Below, piece after piece: positions 1 to 8,557 of a DNA stretch of 64,000 nt. The translations under genes were made by a program, and so were the position numbers. How positions within the stretch are numbered: the first letter of the stretch is position 1; every line of letters starts with the position of its first letter. Source of the stretch: Paenibacillus pini JCM 16418 (GTDB lineage: Bacteria; Bacillota; Bacilli; Paenibacillales; Paenibacillaceae); contig NZ_BAVZ01000008.1 of the NCBI RefSeq assembly GCF_000576305.1, forward strand, positions 1 to 64,000, read 5' to 3'. The notes beneath the pieces are model-generated. The model was not told the origin of the DNA and did not search any database. It was given only the letters and a program-made list of their open reading frames with translations.

Positions 1-4
1 GAAG

Positions 5-37
5 AACCACTGTTGATTCTCATCGACGGTGGTTTTT
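5..37 (+). terminator. Rho-independent terminator of an upstream gene
   Basis: A 12-bp stem (5-16 with 23-34, two G-T wobbles) closes a 6-nt loop and runs into a T-rich tract at 33-43. It most likely ends a plus-strand gene lying left of the window. Confidence 0.7.
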
Positions 38-54
38 ATTTTTGTCTGTACACA

Positions 55-340
55 TGTGGATATCTTATTTAAAGCTGAATGTTCTATCCACAATATTAAG
101 AATTCTAATAATTTTTACATTCTTTATACACAATAAAGCCACCTACTCATGAATTATCGCAAGATTCTTCTCCACACATCCACAATTTCATCAACACTAT
201 ACACAAACCAATACCAAGTTCACATTTCCATAATCATTTTGATCCATAACACTCCATAATTGTGTCGAACTATACACAAGTCTTGAACAACCTGAGGATA
301 AATCGAAAATAAACCTTTAATATTCAAAAATTCATCCACA
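55..340. other. Cluster of DnaA-box-like 9-mers
   Basis: This AT-rich stretch has no gene. It contains many 9-mers close to the DnaA box TTATNCACA: ATATCCACA (minus, 55-63), CTATCCACA (84-92), TTATACACA (124-132), TTCTCCACA (168-176), ACATCCACA (176-184), CTATACACA (197-205 and 270-278), TTATCCTCA (minus, 293-301) and TCATCCACA (332-340). One fits the consensus exactly and most others differ by one base. dnaA and dnaN are not adjacent, so a DnaA-titrating cluster is more likely than oriC. Function is inferred from motif density only. Confidence 0.5.
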
Positions 341-469
341 GGCCATGAAATAAACTTTTTCAAACTTTAATAATATGTAAATATTTACCTTTATAATTAG
401 ATTGATGCACTTGTTTTCGGATAATTTCGAATCTTTATGGGAATCGTTATGAACAAGGGGGGATGAACA

Positions 470-607
470 GTGCCATATAATAAGTCTACAAAAATAGATG
501 ACCAGCAAAACAAAGCTAGTATAAAAGAAGAAATTATTACGCTTCACCCGGAAAAGACTGCAAAATATCCGCCAAGTTTGAATCAGATTCCAAAGAAGGA
601 TTCATAA
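470..607 (+). CDS. Small hypothetical protein, 45 aa
   Basis: A GTG start lies 7 nt after the strong ribosome binding site AAGGGGGG (455-462). The frame is open for 45 codons and ends at TAA 605-607. The product is hydrophilic and lysine-rich, begins MPYNKSTKIDDQQNK and ends PPSLNQIPKKDS, with no membrane segment or signal peptide. I do not recognise the family. It sits between the DnaA-box-like cluster and a long hairpin that would end its transcript. The ribosome binding site is the main support. Confidence 0.5.
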   Translation: MPYNKSTKIDDQQNKASIKEEIITLHPEKTAKYPPSLNQIPKKDS

Positions 608-631
608 GGCTGCATTTGCAACTGTAGGATT

Positions 632-661
632 AGCAATCCAAAGCAATCCAAAGCAATCCAA
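632..661. repeat. Three tandem copies of a 10-bp unit
   Basis: The unit AGCAATCCAA is repeated three times without mismatch, just after the stop of the 45-codon gene and touching the following hairpin. Confidence 0.9.
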
Positions 662-728
662 GAAAATCTCTTTTTAGGATGGTGAATAGACACTGATGTC
701 TATTCAACTGCCAAGAAGGGATTTTCTT
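660..728. terminator. Long near-perfect hairpin before topB
   Basis: The arms 660-692 and 697-728 pair over about 32 bp with few mismatches. The inner part TGAATAGACA / TGTCTATTCA and the outer part AAGAAAATC / GATTTTCTT are perfect, around a CTGA loop. A T tract follows. It is long for a simple terminator and could also be a small palindromic repeat; it separates the small gene from topB. Confidence 0.6.
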
Positions 729-779
729 ATTTTAACTAGGAAGGTATAAAGATTAATCATCTCAAGAGGCATGGGGATT

Positions 780-810
780 TTGCAAACGAACGATGCCGTG
801 ATGTTATAAT
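780..810 (+). promoter_or_regulatory. Promoter of topB, extended -10
   Basis: TATAAT at 805-810 is preceded by TG one base upstream (TGT-TATAAT), an extended -10. A TTGCAA at 780-785 is a poorly spaced -35 (19 bp). The start codon lies 25 nt downstream. Confidence 0.5.
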
Positions 811-834
811 AGGGTGGAGAGAGAGGCGATAGGG

Positions 835-2979
835 ATGAAATCTTTAGTTTTAGCAGAAAAGCCCTCTGTAGCAAGAGAAATTGCACGGGTAATGGGCAGT
901 CGTGAGAAACACAAGGGGTATTTTGAAGGACCAAAATATATTGTCACTTGGGCGCTAGGACATTTAGTTGGACTAGCGGAGCCTGAGGACTATGATCATA
1001 AATATGCTACCTGGAATTTAGAGGATTTACCCATCCTTCCAGGCACAATGAAGCTGAAGGTGCTGCGTGAAACTAGTCAACAGTTCAAGGTGGTTCAGCA
1101 GCTTGCACGTAGGCAAGATATAGGTGATTTGATTGTGGCTACAGATGCTGCGCGTGAAGGTGAACTACTTGCACGGTGGATTTTGAATATGATCAAATGG
1201 AATAAACCTTTTCAGCGCTTGTGGATATCTTCTCAGACGGATAAAGCGATTAAAGAGGGGTTTGCTGGCTTACGACCAGGTAAAGAGTTTGATCGATTGT
1301 ATGAATCTGCTCGATGCCGCGCTGAGGCGGATTGGATGATCGGGCTGAACGTAACACGGGCATTGACTGTAAAGTTTGGAGCACAGCTCTCCGCAGGTAG
1401 AGTTCAAACTCCAACACTTGGCATGATTATGGACAGAGAACATGAGATTATACAGTTCCGCTCACAGGCTTATGACATGATTAAGGCGGATTTTGGCAGT
1501 TTTACAGCTTCGTGGCGGAGTGGTGGTGGCAATGGACGGATTTTTGATCGAAAACAGGCAGAAGAGCTAAAGGCGAAGCTTGAGGATAAGAGCGGACGTA
1601 TTATAAAGGTGAAAAAAACAGAGAAAGTAGAACCACATCCACTAGCTTATGATCTCACAGAGCTGCAGCGTGATGCCAACCGAAAGTACGGATTTTCGGC
1701 GAAACAAACATCGAATGTACTTCAAAAATTGTATGAACAGCATAAGCTGGTTACTTATCCACGTACAGATAGCAGATACTTAACAACAGATATGGCTGGC
1801 ACGCTGAAGGAACGACTGAATAGTGTGGCTGTTGGACCATATGCGACGCTTGCTCGTCCACTTCTACGTAAGAATTTACCGATCAGCAAACGCATTGTAG
1901 ATGATTCCAAGGTAAGTGATCACCACGCCATTATTCCAACAGAAGAGACATTACTACTAAATAAGCTCAACACAGAAGAGCGTAAGCTATACGATTTGAT
2001 CGTGCGTCGCTTTATCAGTCTGTTCTATCCACCTGCGCTGTATGATGCGGTAGATGTTGTTGTTCAGGTAGAAGGAGAATCCTTTCATGTTAAAGGGACA
2101 ACAGTGAAGAACAGTGGCTGGCGGGAGGTATATGGGGGTATAGCATCTAGCGAAGATGAGGGAGAGGAAGATGCTACATCTGCCTCCGAATCCGACGAGA
2201 GCAGTTCCGCGCTTCCAGTGTTGAACGAGGGAGATACGGTTAAGATTCAGAAAGTCCAAATGCAGAACGGACGAACGCTTCCTCCTAAGCGATATTCAGA
2301 AGCTGGATTGTTGTCACAGATGGAGAAGCATGGTCTTGGAACACCAGCAACACGCGCGGATATCATCGAGAAGCTAGTTAACTCCGATACGATCGAAAGG
2401 CAGGGAAGTGTGCTGCATCCGACCGGTAAAGGTAAACAGCTTATAGAACTCGTATCGTCAGAACTTGCTACCCCAGGATTAACAGCCAAATGGGAAGCTG
2501 AGCTGGAAGGGATCGCGCGGGGTAAAGGTAAGGCTGAACCATTTTTAGAAGGTATCCGAAGTATGTCTAAAGAATTGGTCGCAGGAGTTAAGGGAAGCGC
2601 GGTTGAATACAAACCTCATAACGTTTCGACTAGTCACTGTCCAGATTGCGGAACTCGCCTCTTAGAGAAGAAGAGTAAGCGCGGACTTATGCTCACTTGC
2701 CCAAGTGATGATTGTGGTTATCGCCGATCTGGTGAAAAACGACTATCGAATCGTCGCTGTCCTCAGTGTCATAAGAAGATGGAGATGAAGGAAGGTAAAG
2801 CAGGTTTGTATGTTCAATGTCTGTCCTGTGGCATTACGGAGACGATGAATCAGGGCGGTAAACATGTGAATAAACGAGAGGAACGCAAGCTTGTTCAGCA
2901 ATATTCGAAACAAGAGACTGTAGGCTCTAATCTGGGAGAACTGTTGAAGGCAGCGATGGAACAAAAAAACAATAAATAA
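835..2979 (+). CDS. topB: DNA topoisomerase III (type IA)
   Basis: This type IA topoisomerase passes one DNA strand through a transient break in another, relaxing negative supercoils and decatenating replication intermediates. The N-terminal Toprim domain begins MKSLVLAEKPSVAREIA and carries ATDAAREGE. The catalytic tyrosine is about residue 308, in TYPRTDS. The C-terminus has two zinc-ribbon-like modules, CPDCG...CPSDDCGY (about 601-625) and CPQCH...CLSCG (about 641-670). At 714 aa it is close to B. subtilis TopB. ATG 835 is chosen over an in-frame GTG at 814 because it matches the family N-terminus and follows GGAGAGAGAGG. Confidence 0.95.
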   Translation: MKSLVLAEKPSVAREIARVMGSREKHKGYFEGPKYIVTWALGHLVGLAEPEDYDHKYATWNLEDLPILPGTMKLKVLRETSQQFKVVQQLARRQDIGDLIVATDAAREGELLARWILNMIKWNKPFQRLWISSQTDKAIKEGFAGLRPGKEFDRLYESARCRAEADWMIGLNVTRALTVKFGAQLSAGRVQTPTLGMIMDREHEIIQFRSQAYDMIKADFGSFTASWRSGGGNGRIFDRKQAEELKAKLEDKSGRIIKVKKTEKVEPHPLAYDLTELQRDANRKYGFSAKQTSNVLQKLYEQHKLVTYPRTDSRYLTTDMAGTLKERLNSVAVGPYATLARPLLRKNLPISKRIVDDSKVSDHHAIIPTEETLLLNKLNTEERKLYDLIVRRFISLFYPPALYDAVDVVVQVEGESFHVKGTTVKNSGWREVYGGIASSEDEGEEDATSASESDESSSALPVLNEGDTVKIQKVQMQNGRTLPPKRYSEAGLLSQMEKHGLGTPATRADIIEKLVNSDTIERQGSVLHPTGKGKQLIELVSSELATPGLTAKWEAELEGIARGKGKAEPFLEGIRSMSKELVAGVKGSAVEYKPHNVSTSHCPDCGTRLLEKKSKRGLMLTCPSDDCGYRRSGEKRLSNRRCPQCHKKMEMKEGKAGLYVQCLSCGITETMNQGGKHVNKREERKLVQQYSKQETVGSNLGELLKAAMEQKNNK

Positions 2980-3041
2980 ATGTTAAAAATGGAGTCGTTA
3001 GAATTGGAAATGTCGTTTATGTGAAGTCGTATTGGTTAATA

Positions 3042-3070
3042 TTGTTTCTGCCAGTGGATACAATTATAAT
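3042..3070 (+). promoter_or_regulatory. Promoter of the DUF1294 gene
   Basis: TTGTTT (3042-3047) and TATAAT (3065-3070) are separated by 17 bp. The position excludes the in-frame GTG at 3021 as the start codon and supports TTG 3105. Confidence 0.65.
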
Positions 3071-3104
3071 AGAAGTAAGCAGTTGGATCGGAGGTGACCC
3101 TTCG

Positions 3105-3368
3105 TTGAGGACATTGATTTGGATATGGTTTATTTTTATTAATGTGGTAGGATACTTAGTCATGTCCGAAGACAAACGTAGAGCAAGAAATAGGCGGGAG
3201 CGAGTTCCAGAACGTACACTCTTTATTCTTGCAGCCATTGGCGGCTCACTTGGCGTACTGATTGCAATGTATCGTAAACGTCACAAGACACGTCATTTGA
3301 GTTTTAGAATGGGTATACCTGTATTACTTGTGATTAATGTAGCTTTGTATACGTACTTCCTGAAATAG
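3105..3368 (+). CDS. DUF1294 family small membrane protein
   Basis: This 87-aa protein has the DUF1294 pattern: an N-terminal membrane segment, then MSEDKRRARNRRERVPERTL, a glycine-rich second segment (AAIGGSLGVLIAMY), the HKTRH motif and a third hydrophobic C-terminal segment. The family has no known function. The TTG start is chosen because GGAGGTGACC (3090-3099) sits 5 nt upstream and a promoter ends at 3070. An in-frame GTG at 3021 would add 28 residues unlike the family and lies before the promoter. Confidence 0.8.
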   Translation: MRTLIWIWFIFINVVGYLVMSEDKRRARNRRERVPERTLFILAAIGGSLGVLIAMYRKRHKTRHLSFRMGIPVLLVINVALYTYFLK

Positions 3369-3469
3369 TGGAATATTCTTTATGACCATCCTTTGGTTTC
3401 ATCCATAATTATATGGTTTAATACATTTCAATTCAGTCTATGGACAAGAGAAAGAAGAGGTGGGCTCAC

Positions 3470-3904
3470 ATGTTATTCTCCAAAATTTTATTGGCATATG
3501 ACGGTTCCAAAGCTTCGAATAAGGCCCTTGATCGTGCTATTGAGTTGGCTCAAGCTGCTCCGGATTCTGTTATTGATGTTATTCATGTATTTGATTTCCC
3601 ACGTGTCTTTATGGGTGAAGGCCTTGCCCCAATTCCGGCTTCAGTAAACAAGGATTTTTATGACTTGGCTGAACAAACGATAGAAGAAGTGAAAGAGCGT
3701 CTGGCAACTGCAGGAGTTAACTCTAATGTTGAACTCATTCAGGGCGGACCGGCTGAAGTGATTCTGAAGTACGCTAAAGAGAATGACTCGGACGTTATTA
3801 TTATCGGTAGCCGTGGCCTTGGCGGAATTCGCGAGTTTGTACTTGGTAGCGTTAGCCATAATGTGGTGCAGCACTCCCGTGTTCCTGTACTTGTAGTTAA
3901 ATAA
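3470..3904 (+). CDS. Universal stress protein, UspA family
   Basis: This is a 144-aa single-domain Usp protein. It starts MLFSKILLAYDGSKASNKAL, with the usual Asp in the first strand, and ends with the ATP-binding pattern G-2x-G-9x-G-S in GSRGLGGIREFVLGSVSHNV. Such proteins are cytoplasmic dimers that bind ATP and respond to starvation or stress; the partner here is unknown. ATG 3470 is preferred over in-frame ATG 3440 because AGAGGTGG lies 7 nt before it. It is monocistronic, ending at a strong terminator. Confidence 0.9.
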   Translation: MLFSKILLAYDGSKASNKALDRAIELAQAAPDSVIDVIHVFDFPRVFMGEGLAPIPASVNKDFYDLAEQTIEEVKERLATAGVNSNVELIQGGPAEVILKYAKENDSDVIIIGSRGLGGIREFVLGSVSHNVVQHSRVPVLVVK

Positions 3905-3919
3905 ATTGTAACGACGTAG

Positions 3920-3962
3920 AAGCCAGTGTACCTTATCGTCAAGGTGTACTGGCTTTCTTTTA
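3920..3962 (+). terminator. Terminator after the Usp gene
   Basis: AAGCCAGT...ACTGGCTT forms a roughly 15-bp stem (3920-3955) with a small interior mismatch, followed by TCTTTTA. It lies directly upstream of the purine operon control region. Confidence 0.8.
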
Positions 3963-3977
3963 TAGCTATCCATGTCC

Positions 3978-4021
3978 AGAAGCGAACATTAGATTTTATT
4001 TGGCTTTAAACGTTCGGATTT
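3978..4021 (+). promoter_or_regulatory. Putative PurR operator: two inverted PurBoxes
   Basis: Two sequences resemble the Bacillus PurBox AWWWCCGAACWWT. Box 1 is AGAAGCGAACATT on the plus strand (3978-3990). Box 2 is on the minus strand, AAATCCGAACGTT (4009-4021). They are inverted and separated by 18 bp, close to the 16-17 bp known in B. subtilis. PurR binds such pairs and is released by PRPP. The pair lies directly upstream of the likely -35 element. Confidence 0.65.
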
Positions 4022-4024
4022 GAG

Positions 4025-4054
4025 TTGACATAGACTATAAGGGATTGTTAAACT
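4025..4054 (+). promoter_or_regulatory. Likely pur operon promoter
   Basis: A perfect -35 TTGACA (4025-4030) is followed after 18 bp by TAAACT (4049-4054), a weak -10. Transcription would begin near 4061, about 80 nt before the riboswitch aptamer. Confidence 0.45.
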
Positions 4055-4140
4055 GTTAAGTATAGATTGTATTTTAAATAAATTATTGATTGTATGCATG
4101 ACAAAGAATAGGGCTACATGCTCAATCTTTTTATATGAAA

Positions 4141-4215
4141 GTATCTCGTATAATGCCGGGAATAGGCCCGGACGTCTCTACCTGGGAACCGTAAATTTCC
4201 GGACTACGAGGGAAT
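4141..4215 (+). ncRNA. Guanine-sensing purine riboswitch aptamer
   Basis: The three-way junction is recognisable. P1 pairs CTCGTA (4145-4150) with TACGAG (4205-4210). P2 is the CCGGG/CCCGG hairpin, the joining sequence is GTCTCTACC, and P3 contains the conserved CCGTAAA loop. The specificity base in GGACTACG is C, which pairs with guanine; adenine aptamers have U here. It controls the purE operon by transcription termination. Confidence 0.93.
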
Positions 4216-4288
4216 ACTAGTCAGGTATGCTATACCTGAGGCTCTTTTGATGTCAAAAGTTGTCGTAATTCCAGTATTCCTTACTAGG

Positions 4289-4336
4289 TCCGGTACCCTG
4301 AAAATAGTATTATTTTCTTGGAGATCGGATTTTTTT
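4289..4336 (+). terminator. Riboswitch expression-platform terminator
   Basis: TCCGGT (4289-4294) pairs with ATCGGA (4324-4329), and inside it GAAAAT pairs with ATTTTC; seven T residues follow. GTCCGG (4288-4293) can instead pair with CCGGAC (4199-4204) of the aptamer 3' side. Without ligand that pairing would act as antiterminator; guanine binding would free the terminator. Confidence 0.75.
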
Positions 4337-4368
4337 AATATGAAAACGAGTAGAAAGTGGGTCGAAAT

Positions 4369-4854
4369 ATGTCAGTAGCAGTCGGTGTCATCATGGGTAG
4401 CAAGTCGGACTGGGAAACGATGCAGCATGCATGTAAGGTGCTTGATGAACTTAATATCTCTTATGAAAAAAAAGTCGTGTCCGCGCATCGCACACCGGAC
4501 TTGATGTTCACATATGCAGAGGAAGCTGCTGAGCGTGGGCTTCGTGTCATTATTGCTGGTGCTGGCGGAGCAGCTCATCTGCCTGGAATGGTCGCAGCAA
4601 AGACGATGCTTCCAGTGATCGGTGTACCTGTTCAATCTAAGGCATTGAACGGTTTGGATTCGCTTCTTTCAATTGTCCAAATGCCAGGTGGTATACCTGT
4701 TGCAACGGTTGCTATTGGACAAGCGGGTGCTACAAACGCAGGGCTGCTAGCTGCACAGATTATTGGAGCTTTTGATCCAGAGGTGCAGGCGCGCGTACAG
4801 TCTCGTAGGGATGCAATACGCGATGAGGTGCTAGAAAGCAGTGACACGCTATGA
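4369..4854 (+). CDS. purE: N5-carboxyaminoimidazole ribonucleotide mutase
   Basis: PurE converts N5-CAIR to CAIR, working after PurK in de novo purine synthesis. The 161-aa protein has the class I signatures GSKSDW near the N-terminus, SAHRTP, and a [13 protein letters not shown] loop. ATG 4369 gives the family start [10 protein letters not shown]; an in-frame GTG at 4357 is possible but less likely. It is the first gene of the operon behind the guanine riboswitch, and its stop overlaps the purK start (ATGA). Confidence 0.95.
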   Translation: MSVAVGVIMGSKSDWETMQHACKVLDELNISYEKKVVSAHRTPDLMFTYAEEAAERGLRVIIAGAGGAAHLPGMVAAKTMLPVIGVPVQSKALNGLDSLLSIVQMPGGIPVATVAIGQAGATNAGLLAAQIIGAFDPEVQARVQSRRDAIRDEVLESSDTL

Positions 4855-6029
4855 CAGTTGACCAGATGAGTTATAAGACGATTTTACCCGGATCGACGAT
4901 AGGCATTCTTGGTGGAGGACAGCTCGGACGAATGATGACATTGTCCGGGACGGCAATGGGTTATCGTTTTATAACGCTTGATCCAACTCCGGAATCACCT
5001 TGCGGACAAATTGCACGACAGATTCAGGCGGATTATGATGATGTTGAGGCAGCTAGAGAACTAGCGGGACAAGCGGATGTCATCACTTATGAATTTGAAA
5101 ACGTAGATGCCGGCGTTGCCGAACTCCTATCGAAGGAGTCGCACGTACCACAAGGGAGCGAGCTTCTGTATACGACGCAGCATCGGTTGCGTGAGAAGCG
5201 GGCGATCGAAGCAGCAGGTGTTCCTGTAGCGCCGTATCGTGAGATTACTAGTCTCAGCAGTTTGCAGCAGGCTGTGGAAGAGTTAGATCTTCCAAGCGTG
5301 CTAAAGACAGCTACTGGAGGTTATGATGGGAAGGGACAGGTTGTACTTCGCTCTCTCGACCAAGTTGAACCTGCCTATCACGAGCTAGCTGCTTCAGGAA
5401 GAGAACTTGTACTGGAGCAATTTATTGATTTTCAGTGCGAAATCTCAGTGATTGCTGCTCGGAGTCCTCAGGGAGAAGTGAAGAGCTTCCCAGTCTCAGA
5501 AAATATACATGTGAACAATATCCTTCACCTATCCATTGTCCCTGCTAGAGTGAGTGATCAGGTACAGCGTGAAGCACGCCGTTTGGCTGAGAGGTTAGTC
5601 GTGCATTTAAACGCTGTTGGACTGCTGGCTGTGGAATTGTTCGTGACGGAGTCGGGTCAGCTGTACGTTAATGAATTGGCACCACGTCCGCATAATTCAG
5701 GACATTATACAATGGAGGCTTGCAGTACTTCACAGTTCGAGCAGCATGTGAGAGCGATCTGTAATCTCCCGCTAGGCGATGCGGAGCTCATGACTCCCGT
5801 GGTCATGGTTAATGTGCTTGGACAGCATTTGGAGGAAGTCGTTAAGATTACCGGGCAAAAGGATGGATCCGTTAACGAATTCGGTGTTATCCCTAAGCTT
5901 CATTTATACGGTAAAGAAGAGAGTAAGGTCGGCCGCAAAATGGGTCATATCAACCTGTTATGCGCCGATGTACAGCACGGAATAGATTGGGTAGAACAAA
6001 CTAATATTTGGAGGCAGGATCATTTATGA
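4851..6029 (+). CDS. purK: N5-carboxyaminoimidazole ribonucleotide synthetase
   Basis: PurK is an ATP-grasp enzyme that makes N5-CAIR from AIR, bicarbonate and ATP. Residues near 20 show the dinucleotide-like loop [12 protein letters not shown]. The ATP-grasp region follows ([11 protein letters not shown], then [14 protein letters not shown] and [14 protein letters not shown]). The protein is 392 aa, normal for the family. It overlaps purE by 4 nt and purB by 4 nt, so the three are translationally coupled. Confidence 0.95.
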   Translation: MTVDQMSYKTILPGSTIGILGGGQLGRMMTLSGTAMGYRFITLDPTPESPCGQIARQIQADYDDVEAARELAGQADVITYEFENVDAGVAELLSKESHVPQGSELLYTTQHRLREKRAIEAAGVPVAPYREITSLSSLQQAVEELDLPSVLKTATGGYDGKGQVVLRSLDQVEPAYHELAASGRELVLEQFIDFQCEISVIAARSPQGEVKSFPVSENIHVNNILHLSIVPARVSDQVQREARRLAERLVVHLNAVGLLAVELFVTESGQLYVNELAPRPHNSGHYTMEACSTSQFEQHVRAICNLPLGDAELMTPVVMVNVLGQHLEEVVKITGQKDGSVNEFGVIPKLHLYGKEESKVGRKMGHINLLCADVQHGIDWVEQTNIWRQDHL

Positions 6030-7320
6030 TAGAACGTTATAGTAGACCCGAAATGCGGGCGATTTGGACTGAGGAGAATAAATTTAATGCGTGGCTTGAA
6101 GTGGAATTATGTGCTTGTGAAGCATGGGCGGAGCTAGGTGTAATTCCGAAGGAAGACACCGTGCTTCTTCGTAAGAATGCTAAGTTTGACATTGACCGTA
6201 TTAACGAGATTGAGAAGGAAACTCGCCATGATGTTATCGCTTTTACCCGCGCTGTATCGGAAAGCTTGGGACAAGAACGTAAATGGGTGCATTACGGACT
6301 GACTTCTACGGACGTTGTAGATACAGCAATGGGATATTTGCTACTTCAAGCCAACACGATTTTGGAGAAGGACATTATCAACTTCATCGAAATCTTGAAA
6401 GATAAAGCAGTTGCTTATAAAGATACAGCGATGATGGGACGTACACATGGTGTTCACGCAGAGCCAACTACTTTTGGTCTGAAAATGGCACTATGGTATG
6501 AGGAAATGAAACGTAATTTAGAACGTTTTCGTCATGCAGCAAATGGCGTCCAGTTTGGTAAGATTTCTGGTGCAGTAGGCACTTACGCAAATATTGATCC
6601 TTCGGTTGAAGAGTTCGTATGCAACAAACTCGGCACAACAGCGGCTCCAATCTCAACACAAACATTGCAACGTGACCGTCATGCTGAGTATATGGCGACA
6701 CTTGCATTGATCGCTACATCTCTAGATAAGTTCGCTACAGAAATTCGCGCGCTTCAGAAGAGTGAAGTACGTGAGGTTGAAGAAGCTTTTGCTAAGGGTC
6801 AAAAGGGTTCATCGGCTATGCCGCATAAACGCAATCCAATTGGTTGCGAGAATATCTCTGGTCTGTCCCGTGTCATTCGTGGACACATGGTAACGGCTTA
6901 TGAAGATGTAACGCTATGGCATGAACGCGATATTTCACATTCATCTGTAGAACGTATCATTATTCCAGACGCAACGATGCTTCTAAACTACATGTTGAAC
7001 CGTTTCGGTAACATTGTGAAGAACTTGACGGTGTTCCCTGAGAATATGAAGCGTAATATCGGACGTACCTTCGGCGTGCCTTTTTCAGGCCGTGTGATGA
7101 CGAAACTGATCGATAAAGCTTCAGCCGTGAGCAAGCATATGATACCGTTCAACCACGCGCAATGCAGGCTTGGGAAGAACAGCGTCAGTTCCGCGATATT
7201 ATCGAATCGACACCTGAAATCACGGAGGCGCTGAGCGCGGAAGAGATTGAAGATGCATTTAATCCTTCTTGGCATCTGAAGCATGTAGATACAATTTTCA
7301 AAAAATTAAACTTAATATAA
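6026..7320 (+). CDS. purB: Adenylosuccinate lyase, frameshifted near 7118
   Basis: PurB cleaves SAICAR and adenylosuccinate, releasing fumarate, in the purine pathway. The fumarase/aspartase signature [13 protein letters not shown] is intact and the protein starts [14 protein letters not shown]. After LIDKA the frame shifts. Reading one base further gives [20 protein letters not shown] and the expected C-terminus ending KKLNLI at 7320. One G is missing at GATAAAGCTTC (7111-7121), where GATAAAGGCTTC would be in frame. With it restored the protein is 431 aa, as in B. subtilis. Probably a sequencing error. Confidence 0.9.
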
Positions 7321-7337
7321 ATCATGGGAGGATTCAC

Positions 7338-8230
7338 ATGACTGCAACAGCCATTTCCACAGCGGTGGAACTTGTCGATGCGCCGCTCCTGTATAAGGGC
7401 AAAGTGCGTGAACTATATGATTTAGGAGAACATGTTCTGATTGTCGTGACAGATCGGATTTCGGCATTTGATTATGTGCTAGATCCGGCTGTGCCTGAGA
7501 AGGGGAATGTACTTAACCGACTGAGCGCTTTCTGGTTCGAACAGACGCAAGATCTGATGGAGAATCATGTCGTTCATACGGATGTTGAACGTTTGGGATC
7601 AATCATTAAGGATAAGGAACTTCTGAAAGACCGAATTATGGTGGTTCATAAAGCACAGCGAATCGATATGGAATGTGTGGTTCGTGGATACATCACCGGA
7701 GGTGGCTGGAGACAGTATGAGACCAGCGGTGAAGTGAATGGTATTAAGCTTCCGGCAGGTATGCGGAAGAATCAAGCCTTCGCTGAGCCTATCTTCACCC
7801 CTGCGGCTAAAAACGATGTCGGTCACGAGAGGATATCTCCATGGAGCGTATGCAGGAGCTGATCGGTGCAGAGCTAGCGCTCGAATTGCAGGACAAGAGC
7901 CTCTCACTTTATAGCTTCGCAAAAGAATATTGCGCAGTGCGGGGCATTATTTTGGCAGACTGCAAGTTTGAGTTCGGTATTCTAGATGGTCATGTGATCC
8001 TCATTGATGAGATTTTTACACCGGATTCCTCTCGGTTCTGGGCCCGTGAAAATTACGAGCTGGATATCGAAATTGATAGTATGGATAAAGAGCCTGTGCG
8101 AAACTATCTGTCTGCGTCAACTTGGGACAAGAATAGCCAGCCTGATCCACTTCCGGCTGCTGTTGTTAACGAAACGACACGTCGTTATATGGATATATAT
8201 CATCGCTTGACTGGAGTAACGCTGCGTTAA
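7338..8230 (+). CDS. purC: SAICAR synthase, frameshifted near 7828
   Basis: PurC condenses CAIR with aspartate, using ATP, to give SAICAR. The N-terminal part has LLYKGKVRELYDLG, DRISAFDYVL and VVRGYITGGGW. The frame breaks after KNDVGH. Adding one base at about 7828 (GGTCACGA|GAGGAT) joins it to ISMERMQELIGAELALELQD and the normal C-terminus (DEIFTPDSSRFW). The restored length is 297 aa, the longer form related to yeast ADE1, not the roughly 240-aa Bacillus form. ATG 7338 follows GGGAGG. Confidence 0.88.
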
Positions 8231-8306
8231 TAGTTACATTGCGAAACTTAAACATGGAAGCCCACATATCAAATAGCACTTCGCTATGAGGAGGAACAAG
8301 AGGAAC

Positions 8307-8552
8307 ATGATGAAAGCAACCGTCTATGTCACAATTAAACAAGGTGTACTTGATCCGCAAGGAGTTGCAGTACAAGGAGCACTTCATTCGATGGGATTTC
8401 AAGAGGTAGAAAGCGTACGTATTGGTAAGTTTTTGGAGCTAAACTTGGACACGACTGATCGTGCTGAGGCCGAAGAACGTCTCAAAGCCATGTGTGAGAA
8501 GCTTCTTGCCAACACGGTAGTCGAGGATTACCGTTACGAATTGGAGGGTTAA
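8307..8552 (+). CDS. purS: FGAM synthase subunit PurS
   Basis: PurS is the small structural subunit that bridges PurQ and PurL in the three-part formylglycinamidine ribonucleotide synthase. The 81-aa protein starts [19 protein letters not shown] and contains the family sequence [15 protein letters not shown] 8307 follows AAGAGGAAC; a second ATG at 8310 cannot be excluded. An in-frame upstream ATG at 8286 would add seven basic residues not typical of PurS. purQ begins 5 nt after the stop. Confidence 0.93.
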   Translation: MMKATVYVTIKQGVLDPQGVAVQGALHSMGFQEVESVRIGKFLELNLDTTDRAEAEERLKAMCEKLLANTVVEDYRYELEG

Positions 8553-8557
8553 CATTC

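Noticed and set aside
55..340. Interpretation of the DnaA-box-like cluster as oriC
   Set aside because: dnaA, dnaN, rpmH, recF or gyr genes are not present; the neighbour is topB. A titration cluster is the more cautious reading.
1987..2612. Minus-strand frames inside topB
   Set aside because: Shadow frames of a clearly coding plus-strand gene, lacking ribosome binding sites and recognisable sequence.
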